A stretch of 24,744 nucleotides of DNA from Reticulitermes lucifugus. Lineage: Eukaryota > Arthropoda > Insecta > Blattodea > Rhinotermitidae. A model generated the notes under the pieces. The model was not told where the DNA came from, searched no databases, and saw only the letters and a list, made by a program, of their open reading frames with translations. Below are positions 1-8,703 of the stretch, piece by piece; the stretch's first letter is position 1; each line of letters opens with the position of its first letter. The DNA lies in the NCBI GenBank assembly GCA_026260175.1, contig JAKCWW010005791.1, positions 10,214-34,957 of the forward strand. Direction: 5' to 3'. The translations under genes and the position numbers were made by a program.

Positions 1-1778
1 TAAGGAACCATATAGTGTTTTTTAAAATAAATAGTGCATTCAGTTGGTGACTTAACAATAATGTTGTAAAAATCTTTGCTCGCTTTTTGAGAACTTTTGC
101 GGACAATGTTAATTTGCAAGGCCGGTGGCAGGAACAACGCAACGAACTGCTCCCAACATTCTTATGCCACCGACTACCCCATAGTGTAAATGTCTCTGCC
201 ATCCACACGACTTTTTGGCGGGAGAAAAATATCTGGTGCTAATGCAGTCATTTAACCTACCATATTTCGATTCACCGCCACCCTCGATAGACCTCCACAC
301 ATTACGGTGAACAAACAGCGGCTTTACGTCGGGGTTTGTAGTTAGGCCTACACAAATTTGTCTTAACACAGAACTTGACATTTCTATTAAGAACGATTAA
401 AATTCATATCAACAATCGCATTACCTACACAACTATCAGAATAGCGGCGGTTTCTGTGCACTGCGTACAATTCATCTTTCACTGTACTTCCAAATAACGC
501 TATAACTGCATGCAGACTATATTGTCACACTACCGATCGGTTCTGCTGAACCGTCGTGTACTGTGATCCGAACCGGTCTTCTTCACGACTCTGTCCACGG
601 GTCTCTTACCTGTCTGCGTTCACTAACCTGCCTTCTTCACCACCAAAGTCTTCGGCTCTCTACCAGAACGCAGTTCGTTTCGTTCACCAGTTCGGAGTTA
701 CTCAACGGGTCCTCCGTCTTTCATATACGATCGTCGTTCAACAGCTGGAGTATGAACTGTTGACTGGTAAATTAGACAAGAACATACGCTGCGTAACATC
801 CCAGAAGAGCGAAGACGACCTCAACTACACCGCTGCGGAAGACTGAAATCTCGCATATACGTATAAAAACGCTGTTGACAGGTAAATTAGATAAGAATTT
901 CCCTTCGCCATTCTACCGTTTCGGAGGACTGTGATAAAGGCAAACTACTAACTGCTGAGAGTATAATCGAAATGGTTAAATATACAGCCTTGTAGCTAAA
1001 GCCGCTCACCTAGAACATTTCCGCCGCATCTCGTCTTTTGACAGTGAACGGTGTTGCAGCATTACAATACACGTGTCTCCTCTTTTGTCAAGGTAAGGTG
1101 CTGTAACACTTCACATATGATGTCATGGAGGTCAGTTCTATCTAATTCTTTTTGTAATCAACGCATGGCATCAGCCAAGATATCGCACGTGCCGTGGTGG
1201 GCGTTTCCTGGCGATCAGTAAAACGGAAGGCCTTCACGGTGACTCATTGTTAATGCTGTCCCAAACATTCAAGACTTACGGGATACAACTCCATGTAGAC
1301 TGAATTATAGTCACAGACGTTTTGGATTAAACATCATCTTCCATCTCCTCAAATGCCCTGAATATGAGGGCAGCAGGTTCATCCGAATCGTACGTAAATT
1401 GATAACAGACTATACAGTGTCACTTCCCAAAAGTCTGCAATCATCATATACGGCTTAATTTTACCACTTTGATGAAAGGGTCAGTAGGCCTATGCGAGTT
1501 TACGAGCTGAGACATGTAACCAACCGACATGCTTTTCCCCACAGACTACGTAGAAAATATTACCACCGTCCCGACGGGAATACGTATTACGTTTGTTCTT
1601 AACCAATGTGCGGGCACTTGAAGGGTGCCAAATCTTGCCGTATAGCAAATAATGAAATGTACACTGTACGCATCTTTGATCTGTGCCGCTGAGTGAAGCG
1701 GCCCCTTAGACGGTCAATGTTGTTGTTCAATATTATTTGTGAATTGATATTGCGCAATATGTTTCTCCCTAGACGACT
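1..1778. other. intergenic sequence without a supported gene
   Basis: Open frames here are short and lack recognisable motifs. The longest, 90 codons on the minus strand at 109-381, has no family match I can name. A small hairpin (CGGTTC-tgct-GAACCG, 538-553) and a 26-base direct repeat (757-782 and 872-897) are the only structures noticed. Upstream CMPK2 exons could be hidden here but none was recognised. Confidence 0.4.
757..897. repeat. pair of 26-bp direct repeats, 115 bp apart
   Basis: CTGTTGACTGGTAAATTAGA at 757 recurs at 872 with one change, and the match continues to give 24 of 26 identical bases. Both copies are preceded by a CATATACG-like segment at 722 and 853, suggesting an old local duplication or two units of a diverged tandem repeat. 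Confidence 0.5.
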
Positions 1779-1831
1779 CAATATTACTGTGCAATATTTC
1801 GTTTTGCTAGTGGGTCAGGACGAGAGGACAT

Positions 1832-2176
1832 ATTGATACTGATGCTGCTTGTGTGGCCATTGCTTTAGCCCTATGCTTAAAAAGGAAAAAAATTGCCGCT
1901 GGAACAAAGAATGGTACAGAAGAAGACCACAATACACACACATACACACGAAAATCTCATGACAGACTTAAGTTTGAGTGAGCCTAACGGCTACAAAATT
2001 TAGCTGCTTGCTACACCTGCAGTCGCTAAAGAAACTAACATGCGAGAAGCAGTCACTTTCAGTCAGCGTTTATCCATTACGCTACGTTATTTGGACAGTG
2101 GAAATACTTTTGAAGACCTGAAATTCATACTCCTCAGTCCACTGGAATTCTTGTTCTGGAGACGTGTTTACAGCTC
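1832..2176 (+). mobile_element. broken PIF/Harbinger transposase N-terminal fragment
   Basis: Read across frames this matches the N-terminal half of Harbinger-type transposases: ALALCLKRKK, then WYRRRPQYTH, ENLMTDLSLSEPNGYK, TNMREAVTFSQRLSITLRYL, SGNTFEDLKF and PQSTGILVLETC. These correspond to the helical region before the catalytic DDE domain. At least three frame changes (near 1910, 1935 and 2131) and an in-frame TAG after GYKI show it is dead. The DDE domain is missing: homology stops where the GACA microsatellite begins. The protein is a DNA transposase that acts on terminal inverted repeats. Identification rests on recognising the motif order, with no alignment run. Confidence 0.8.
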
Positions 2177-2178
2177 GA

Positions 2179-2215
2179 TAGACAGACAGACAGACAGACA
2201 GAGAGACAGACAGAC
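2179..2215. repeat. GACA microsatellite
   Basis: About nine tetranucleotide units of GACA, interrupted once by GAGA. It directly follows the truncation point of the Harbinger fragment. Confidence 0.9.
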
Positions 2216-2360
2216 GGTTGACTGAATGAATATTGCGCCATACAGTCCACCGACTATTCAACTTTTTCTTTCCTTTTGCACAATAATATTGTCAAACTAA
2301 CACAATATAATGTGCAACGCTTCAATATTAAAACTCAATTATTGACCTATAGAGCGGGGC

Positions 2361-2376
2361 GGGCCGCATGCGGCCC
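2361..2376. repeat. 16-bp perfect palindrome, possible hAT-element end
   Basis: GGGCCGCATGCGGCCC is its own reverse complement and sits in CGGGGCGGGCCGCATGCGGC followed by CCTTGGTCACCTG. That context resembles the sub-terminal region of hAT/Charlie-type DNA transposons. No matching opposite end or 8-bp duplication was found, so only a fragment is suggested. Confidence 0.4.
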
Positions 2377-3420
2377 TTGGTCACCTGAATAGTTTCAGTA
2401 ATACAGTTTAACAAACATAATATACTAAGTCTACAGAAAATAATATGGCAACTTTATTAGCATAGGAAATGTTTAGAAATTGTAACTCATCACTTTTAAG
2501 ACAGCACAACAGTAAACGAACCATTCTTTGTGTTTTACCGAGTGTAGTACGGCCTGCTACCTTGTCATTGAACTTCAACGATGTGGTTCTGCTGTGGGTT
2601 AAGCTGGCCAGCTCTGGTCTCGAGGTACCGTAATGAATATCTACGTAACTGTAAAACAGCGCAGTAGATGGAAGCACCTAACGGTAGCCACCATGGATGA
2701 GAGGTGGGCACTACGTTGTCGATTGATCGAAGTATGACAGTTCCGGTTCGCAATTGTTTCTTTTGGGTATTACTAACTTCTCACACGGGGAAATCTTGGA
2801 GGACGTTTCGTCCACATCATATCTGATGTGCTTAAACAGCAAGTTACGTCTGTTGGTGGATATTAAGTTCGTTGTAACTAGAGTGCAAGCTTGACAGATG
2901 TTGTATTAATTGAACAGTAAATTCACGCAAGAAGAAGAAATGGTACCAACGTAATATATTACATAATTCTGCCTTCCTTGGAATTGAATTACTTTGTAAC
3001 ATACAAGATAACGTGCTTTGTGTAGTGGCTTTGTTGTATTTACTTGATTCTGTAAGATACAATGAGACAGAGTAAAATATTTGTACCCAAGAAAGATATG
3101 AGTGAACAGTTTAGGTTACTGCATAATAAGGAACTTTATACAAGTTACATAATACTGCTAGGGTTGTGATGTCAGGGCGTTTACATTGACTTGGGTGTGT
3201 TATTAGGGCAGGAATGATGAGAAATGCACAAATGTTTGTGATAAGGTATATAATAGGATTGCTGCTTTGAAGACTAAGAAGGAGGTGGGGCAGCAGAGCT
3301 CAGGAATGTGTCCAACAGTAGGTTTAGCATTGGCAGTGCTGAACATTCTGGTTCCACTACCATACAATTTGTTAGCCATGATAAATTTTGTGTCGCCAGA
3401 ACTGGCTAAACATGCCACAG
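2377..3420. other. intergenic sequence without a supported gene
   Basis: Only short open frames on the minus strand, with no recognisable domain. GC content falls after about 2850. Nothing beyond simple sequence was identified. Confidence 0.4.
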
Positions 3421-3424
3421 TTGG

Positions 3425-3580
3425 GTAGATTACAATTTTTATGAGATTGGAGGTTATCATGGTGGTGAATATTAAGATTATGACCATGTAGACAGGTACA
3501 TACCAGTATTTGGGGGGAACCTATTGTGTACCAGATCTTAGTTGATACCAGGCTACATGGTGTCACATGCCATCATTTCT
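3425..3580 (-). mobile_element. diverged RLLTAV-type interspersed repeat
   Basis: The minus strand reads VTPCSLVSTKIW and ends HHHDNLQSHKN, a decayed version of a widespread arthropod repeat whose translation typically contains VTPCSLVD and RRENLKSH. It is not a gene. The recurring translation reflects shared repeat ancestry. Exact ends were not determined. Confidence 0.55.
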
Positions 3581-3667
3581 TGAAATCAGGTGACTATGCT
3601 AAGCAAAGGGTTGCACAAAAAATCGGAAATGGTCAAGGTGCAAGGGTGACTGTGGTGCCCGCCCTAG

Positions 3668-3693
3668 TGTACTGTACTGTACTCTACTCTACT
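3668..3693. repeat. short pentanucleotide-like repeat
   Basis: GTACTGTACTGTACTCTACTCTACTCT: two nested five-base motifs, TACTG and TACTC, follow each other, apparently a small slippage tract. Confidence 0.6.
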
Positions 3694-4016
3694 CTGGTGT
3701 CACATACTAGGCTAGGCCTACGCAACTGTAATCAGAATATTTATGTTGGGTCTAGTAAGCATAGATGTCACTAATAAGTTTGGATGTAATTTAAACCCAT
3801 TGTTTGCTGACTTAGATAATGATTGCAGTACTAATGAAATCTGCATAATTTGGGGATTTCTTCACATGTAAGTGGTTGTTGCTCTAGAGAACACACCAGG
3901 TAAAAGTTATTTTTATCAAAATAAGTCTACTTACAAAATGAATAGTGAATGACAAATCTTCAAGAACTTAGGTGTCTTTAATTGTATTCATCATTTACCA
4001 TGTACACACTAACAAA

Positions 4017-4696
4017 CCATCAAATGTGTACTGAACGTAGACAAGATCATATTTTCACATAAACATTTTCTACATATCTCAGCCATTTACAGGGAATACT
4101 TATGTGATATGGAAATAGTGTAATTCCTGTTCACCTCCTATCATGTCCATATGTGTATAAAATGTCAAGTATGTTGTAAATTTTAAAACCTGTAAAAACA
4201 TATTGTGTAGATTAAGTAATATATTGCAAAGTACAGACTTGTGAACTATTGTAGAATTTGCAGTATCAGGGGGAACTGTGTACCATGAAGCCAGGAAACT
4301 CAAAAGTTGATATGTATGCACCATCCATATGGCATAGTCATGTGGGATAAGATAAATAGTAAAATGTGTCATATGCGTGGTGCATATAAATAAACTATGA
4401 ATGTTCTGGAGTTGTTAACACTTTCTTTGTAATTCTTTCTAGTACTGTAAATTTTGAAATTTTTTTATAAATTTTGTATTATAGTATTTCATTTATGCAA
4501 TATATATTTTTAGATTTTTGTATTTACAACACTCTGGTGTTGTATACACATATGGACATGATAGCAGGCCAATAGTAGTAACTCTATTTTTATGTCACAT
4601 ATGTATTCCCTAGAAGATGGCCGAATTTGGCTGAAACATGCAGCAAATGTTTAGGTAGACATATAATCTTGTCCCTGCTCAATGTACATTTGATGG
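4017..4696. mobile_element. foldback element with diverged arms
   Basis: The left arm 4017-4160 and right arm 4541-4696 are inverted copies. CCATCAAATGT at 4017 pairs with 4686-4696, AGGGAATACTTATGTGA pairs with TCACATATGTATTCCCT, and CTATCATGTCCATATGTGTATA pairs with 4541-4566. Overall similarity by eye is about three quarters. The 380-bp loop is AT-rich with no coding signal. The right arm contains the hairpin module GAAGATGGC-stem-GAAACATG at 4609-4640. This fits a non-autonomous foldback or MITE-like transposon. Confidence 0.75.
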
Positions 4697-4784
4697 TATT
4701 GATTTTATTTTAACTTTTATATCCATTATTGTGTGCTATGATTTGTGCTGTTTCTGAAAATACTACAGTAGCAGCTGTTTTTGT

Positions 4785-5015
4785 GACAGTTTTGGTTGGA
4801 AAACCAAAGGAAAGAATGTGCTTAGAGGATGAAGCTGTAGATGGGAGACTGATAAATTGCATTTTAAAAACAGTAGGAGGATTAATTTGGCTCACAGTAG
4901 TTTCCATTGGTGAGCAATTATGAACATGGTTACAGAGGAGGCACAGAATTTGTTTGCTAGTTGAGTGAATGTTGCCTATTGGGGAGGATTGTGCTCCATG
5001 GAATTAGCTAAGTCA
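4785..5015 (+). mobile_element. 3' tail of a non-LTR retrotransposon (copy 1)
   Basis: The start reads VLVGKPKER, then in other frames RW-TDKLHFKNSRRINLAHS and NLFAS-VNVAYWGGLCSMELA. This follows the C-terminal tail of a common arthropod non-LTR polymerase ORF, whose pattern is LVGKPEGKRPLGRP, RRRWEDNIKMDL, WINLAQDRDQW and LLHGVS. Frameshifts and stops show it is inactive. Only the extreme 3' end is present, as expected for 5'-truncated insertions. Confidence 0.68.
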
Positions 5016-5484
5016 CAGTGACAGATTTGTGTTAAGAAAATTTGAATAATTTTGAATCTAGTTCTTTTACACACTGTAGTCTGGATTATTACACTGTGTA
5101 TACCATAAAGACCTCAAATCGCATGTAATCCTTAGTCATTTAGTTTTTCCCAGTTGTGCTTTAGGCATGTTTTCAGTCATTGATTGTTCCAGTGTAATGA
5201 ATAAACCCATGAGATTAAAAAGTATTGCAATTAGAGCAGCATTTCAGAAAGGTGAGGGGTGGAAATGGACAATAAAGTGGTTCAAATTTTACAGAGCAAC
5301 CAAATGTTTACAGTCAAGATTATTTTATGGTTATCATGGCTGTATGATTCCCTGTTTGTGTGTGTTCTCAAACACTGAAATCTACCCTGGACGTTTCCAC
5401 TTAATGTCAGTTGTCTGGCAACCGAGCCTCTCCATCTTACTTCCCAAAGCTCCTTTTACTCAATTTAATTTCCTTCCATTGTCT
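5016..5484. other. intergenic sequence upstream of the CMPK2-like exons
   Basis: A 129-codon open frame (5167-5556) crosses this region, but its second half is antisense to a SINE and its first half has no known motif. A splice-bounded piece at 5165-5251 was tested and is phase-incompatible with the recognised CMPK2 exons. Confidence 0.4.
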
Positions 5485-5612
5485 GCCATCTTTGTACATG
5501 ACAGGGCCCCACCCAGCCTCCTTTTCAATGGGTACCAGAGCCTTTCCCAGTGGTAAAGGGGCTGTGATGTGATGTTGACCACTCACATCAATCTAGTGCC
5601 GAGGTTAAGAAT
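5485..5612 (-). mobile_element. SINE family A, partial copy (minus relative to the other copies)
   Basis: The reverse complement runs GGCACTAGATTGATGTGAGT, GGTCAACATCACATCACAG, CCTTTACCACTGGGAAAGG and GGTACCCATTGAAAAGGAGG, colinear with the copies at 11321-11500 and 19311-19488. A tRNA-like part is not preserved here. Confidence 0.72.
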
Positions 5613-5908
5613 GAATACAGCTATATCTCTACTCTACCTGTATGTGTTCGTGGCATGTATAGGGACAACTTTAACTTGGTTACCTTCTTACATGACACCT
5701 TTTCTAATCTATTGATCCGGTCTTGATCGAAATCATCTGTTGGGCATTTCTTAGTACACATTTGAAACCTTCTTTAGTGTTTATCTGTAGTCGTTCTCAA
5801 AATGTGTCTGTACTGCCTTATTCTGCCATCTAAAATATTTATATTGATCACATTCTTGTTTAAAATAAAAATCACAAAGAATGATGTCCTATTGTGCTGT
5901 TTTTCCAG

Positions 5909-5989
5909 GCACTGTCAGAAGGAAATGTGAACTTTAGCTCCATATTTGGTTCACTGGATGCTATATTGAAGGTCCTGAAAGGAGCTGAG
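5909..5989 (+). CDS. CMPK2: CMPK2-like exon a (first recognised exon)
   Basis: An 81-nt exon between a pyrimidine-rich acceptor ending TTTTTCCAG and a donor GTAACT. It starts and ends in phase 0 and encodes 27 residues beginning ALSEGNVNF and ending LKGAE, followed in phase by exon b. There is no recognisable motif here. It would belong to the poorly conserved region before the kinase core. The evidence is reading frame, splice sites and phase compatibility only, so an internal exon is likely but not certain. Confidence 0.55.
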
Positions 5990-7855
5990 GTAACTAAGAA
6001 GTTTTTTTCTTTAAGTGGCAGGAGTGGGGCGAAACTGAGTCTTTTGATACTGCAGCCTCAAGTGGTCCTGTTGTACCAGTATGGAAGACTGGTGGAATGA
6101 TAGTTATAATGGGCAGGGAAAGCTGAAGTGCTAAAGAAGAACTTAACCTCAGTGTCACTTTGTCTACCAGAAATCCCACAGTGAGTACCCTGGGCCTGAA
6201 CCCAGGCCTTCACAGTAAGAAGCTGGTGACAGTACCCTATGGCATGGTGAAGTACCTCTTTGGTATAGGATATCCTTGAGCTGGCATGATTTGTACAGCT
6301 GTACAAGGCATTTTGTGTGAATCACTAGCTGTTCGTCTCATACAGTTTCTGCCAATTTGTGCATGTGTAAGAAGTGTGTGCTGTTGTTTTCATAGTTGCA
6401 GTTTGCTTCGCTCCCTCAAGCCAAGCAAACAGTTTGTTGTGAATTGTTGCAGTTTTCTCATCTCCCTCAAGTGGAGCGACTGCTGGAGGTTTTCACTGCC
6501 AAGTATGAGTACAGTGATGTGAGGAATAAAGTGGAACATCTGCATCCTTTCATTGTCCTGGAAGGTCTAGATGGATCAGGTAATGCACATCATGCGGAGG
6601 TGAATTAATTTATTTTCAGGGTTATGCAACATGCCTCAGAAATTGGTCAGTAAAATATCTTGGTATAGCTTGGATTTAATTCCTGGAATTGTGATGTTTC
6701 TTGTCACTTCCACATCCAAAATGGTATTGAAGCCCATCCAGTCTTCAGCTGGGGCTTGTGTAACCGTGACTAAAGTGACTGGAGCAGGAGGCTGATCAGT
6801 GGACTCATCTAGTACCCATACCAGTAATCTGTGGACACACATTCAGGTACTGTGCTTAAGTACTGAGATTACTTCGTCTATCCTTAGTCTGGTTGTTTCT
6901 GCAGGCAAAACTACGATGGTGAAAAAGTTAACGCAGAAGTTGAATGGACAGAAAATGTCAACGCCACCCCCATGCCTGCACTCATTTCGTGACCAGTTTG
7001 ATGATCAGCCCACAGTTCTCAGACGGGCATACTACAGTCTTGGGAACTATATTGCTGCATGTGAAGTTGAGAGGCTGGTGCAGTCCTGTCCTGTAATAAT
7101 GGATCGGTTAGTAGCCTTAAAAGTACTTGTGCCTGGATCCTTCATTGTCTTTGTGTGATGAATCCTCATTAACTTGTCTTTGTTTTTCGGTAAACACCTA
7201 AACTTTACTCGTGTTCTGTTTATTCTTGGTGTGTCTTACGTCATCTGATTGTTCTGTCCTTTTCTTTTTTGTATCTTTCATAAATATGATTATCTTCATT
7301 TTTCCTTTTCAAAATCATCTCACACTTAGGTCTTTTCATGGGGGTATGTCAGTTTTCATGTATGTGGTTGTATATGCAATAACAAGTGGGGCATGTACCC
7401 TAGGTTCTGGCACTCAACAGCAGCATTTGCTATAGCTGATGAGGTGAGGGATAAAAATCTGCAGCTTCCACCAAAAGGTGATCCACTGTATGACTGGCCA
7501 AGGGACCTGATAAAGCCAGACATTGTGCTGTTCCTTGATGTGAATGAGACAGTTCGCAATATCCGTCACAAGGGTCGCAATACAACAAATACTGAGGAGG
7601 AACAGCAACTTGCAAAGGATATTCTGTTCAGAGAGACGTAAGTTTTGTTTTTGAAAACGAGGTAACTGTCAAGATGCAGTCACTTTTCACATTTGGGAGG
7701 AATTTTGTGTGTCTTCTGAAAAAATAAATTTTAATTTCAGCACCGTTAAGGCGTACAAGAGCATTGCTGGTGTCCATGTGGTAGAGATTGATGCAAACCA
7801 TCATAAAGCCAAAGTTATGAAGCAGATACAAGAAGCAATTCAACATCTAATCTAG
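5909..7855 (+). CDS. CMPK2: UMP-CMP kinase 2-like (CMPK2) gene, 3' part, five exons
   Basis: Spliced gene, 5' incomplete. Exons at 5909-5989, 6396-6579, 6905-7106, 7404-7637 and 7741-7855 join in frame (816 nt: 271 codons plus TAG at 7853-7855); all introns are GT-AG. In the joined product the Walker A loop GLDGSGKTT is at residues 84-92, [10 protein letters not shown] at 120-129, AYYSLGNY at 130-137, the DRFWHST motif from 155, and a lid-like RHKGR at 210-214. This order and the [10 protein letters not shown] block fit CMPK2 better than ordinary dTMP kinase, which has a DRY-AFSG type motif. Known family role: CMPK2 is a mitochondrial nucleoside monophosphate kinase that uses ATP to phosphorylate dUMP, dCMP, UMP and CMP for mitochondrial nucleotide supply. 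Vertebrate CMPK2 is about 450 residues, so roughly 180 N-terminal residues, including any mitochondrial leader, are unaccounted for. No start codon is assigned. No other gene is visible in the window. Confidence 0.88.
6085..6262 (-). mobile_element. SINE family B in intron 1 of the CMPK2-like gene
   Basis: On the minus strand it begins with a tRNA-like head that has a box-B-like GGGTTCAGGCCC (reverse complement of 6192-6203). It continues into GTAGACAAAGTGACACTG, the same body as the copies at 8500-8703 and 18147-18250. It is antisense to the host gene and wholly inside the intron. Confidence 0.68.
6396..6579 (+). CDS. CMPK2: CMPK2-like exon b, first half of the P-loop
   Basis: A 184-nt exon after an acceptor in GTTTTCATAG. 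An alternative acceptor six bases on, TTGCAG at 6396-6401, keeps the same frame and would drop two residues. It encodes 61 residues ending [12 protein letters not shown] plus the first base of the next glycine codon. The beta-strand FIVLEG followed by GLDGS is the front of the Walker A loop of thymidylate-kinase-like enzymes. The donor is GTAATG. Confidence 0.82.
6905..7106 (+). CDS. CMPK2: CMPK2-like exon c, P-loop lysine and NMP-binding region
   Basis: A 202-nt exon with acceptor TTTCTGCAG and donor GTTAGT. It completes the split glycine codon and continues KTTMVKKL, so the P-loop lysine and threonines are here. The next blocks, FRDQFDDQP and [19 protein letters not shown], are the part most like known CMPK2 proteins and probably bind the nucleoside monophosphate. 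It ends at CPVIMDR with the arginine codon split after two bases. The MDR plus FW of the next exon form the DR motif. Confidence 0.92.
7404..7637 (+). CDS. CMPK2: CMPK2-like exon d, DRFWHST motif and lid
   Basis: A 234-nt exon with acceptor TACCCTAG and a strong donor GTAAGT. It encodes the rest of [16 protein letters not shown], a proline/tryptophan-rich stretch with PLYDWPRDL, the core strand [10 protein letters not shown] and the arginine-rich lid-like RHKGRNTTN. The length and order match the C-terminal half of CMPK2. It ends two bases into a threonine codon. Confidence 0.93.
7741..7855 (+). CDS. CMPK2: CMPK2-like terminal exon
   Basis: The last coding exon follows the acceptor TTAATTTCAG after a 103-bp intron. 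It completes the split threonine codon and encodes 37 more residues: [10 protein letters not shown], then the strand VHVVEIDAN and a closing helix ending IQHLI, with TAG at 7853-7855. The layout of helix, short strand with an aspartate, and C-terminal helix is usual for the end of thymidylate-kinase-like enzymes. Confidence 0.9.
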
Positions 7856-8499
7856 CAGTTCCAAGTTAAAAGTGAATGTCATAAAATGTTACCATGCCAT
7901 AGTGGAGCCATTTATTTTGAAAGTGGTACAAGTCACCTTATTCTTATTTTGAAATACACAGTGTTTCCTGGATAAGAAGTGTCCAGATACAAGTTTTTCC
8001 CATATAAGAAGTTAGATTTTTGACATTCTGTCAACATACCCATTAAATTTTCCTGCATGTGACGTTTCCATGTAAAATGTTTTCCTGCTTTCGATGTTCA
8101 TTTTTTCAGATTTTTATGCAAAAATCTCCCATGCATTACATTTGAAAGGCTTAACAACCACTATTGGTTTCTTGATGGTTGAGTTGTACCATAGTTGATA
8201 ATCAGTTGCAGACTATTTCATCGCTTGTGTGCGACCTATTGACTTTGTTTCTGATTGCATGGTTTTTATATTCAGTTTTTACTGGGTTGTAATTATGCAG
8301 TTATAAAATACCATTAAAATTGTAATGCTATTAATATTAATTAAAATAAATGTGTTAAAGAATTTTGAATTATTTGAACAACATAACCTAAAAAATTAGC
8401 ATTATTTGATTCTCAAATAATATCTTGTACAGTTGCTAATCTGAATCACTGTCTGATATTTTTCTGAGTGTGTTGTTTAGCAATGCTGTTGGTTGTGAA
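7856..8499. other. 3' untranslated region and AT-rich downstream sequence
   Basis: Follows the CMPK2-like stop codon. It becomes strongly AT-rich from about 8280. It holds the candidate polyA signal at 8345-8350 but no further gene. Confidence 0.55.
8345..8350 (+). promoter_or_regulatory. possible polyadenylation signal for the CMPK2-like gene
   Basis: AATAAA lies 490 bases after the stop codon in an AT-rich stretch, followed by TGTGTT. ATTAAA variants also occur earlier, for example at 8042-8047, so the true cleavage site cannot be chosen from sequence alone. Confidence 0.4.
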
Positions 8500-8703
8500 G
8501 ATTGTATTGCATGGTGATAGATGAATGAATGAAAGAGTATGGAGCATTGGTGTAATGATACTGATGGGGAAACCAAAGTGTGTGGAGAAAAGCGTGTCCC
8601 ACTGCCACTGTCCACCACAAATTTCAATAGACTGGCCAGGGATCGAATCCAGGCCTCCACAGTGAGAGGCCGGTGCCTGACCAGCTGAGCTGTGTCACAG
8701 CTA
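8500..8703 (-). mobile_element. SINE family B, tRNA-derived, well preserved head
   Basis: The minus strand carries AGCTCAGCTGGTCAGG (box A-like, about 8678-8691), then GTGGAGGCCTGGATTCGATC with box B (reverse complement of 8639-8650). The body GTGGTGGACAGTGGCAGTGG follows, leading into a GAATGA-rich tail near 8520. This is the layout of a tRNA-derived SINE transcribed by RNA polymerase III. A long minus-strand open frame across it (8436-8894) is an artefact of the repeat. Confidence 0.78.

Larger units (their letters stand above)
1779..2291 (+). mobile_element. candidate boundaries of a deleted Harbinger-type element
   Basis: A 16-base segment CAATATTACTGTGCAA at 1779-1794 matches the reverse complement of 2276-2291 at 15 of 16 positions and brackets the transposase fragment. 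These may be terminal inverted repeats. The three bases outside (ACT and TCA) are not the TWA duplication usual for Harbinger, and several other CAATATT motifs lie nearby, so the boundaries are tentative. Confidence 0.35.

Noticed and set aside
5165..5251. Possible upstream CMPK2 exon bounded by a CTTTAG acceptor and a GTGAGG donor
   Set aside because: Its only open reading frame ends in phase 1. Joined to 5909 or 6396 it runs into a stop, so it cannot precede the recognised exons.
5167..5556. 129-codon open frame on the + strand
   Set aside because: The second half is the antisense of a SINE and the first half has no family motif.
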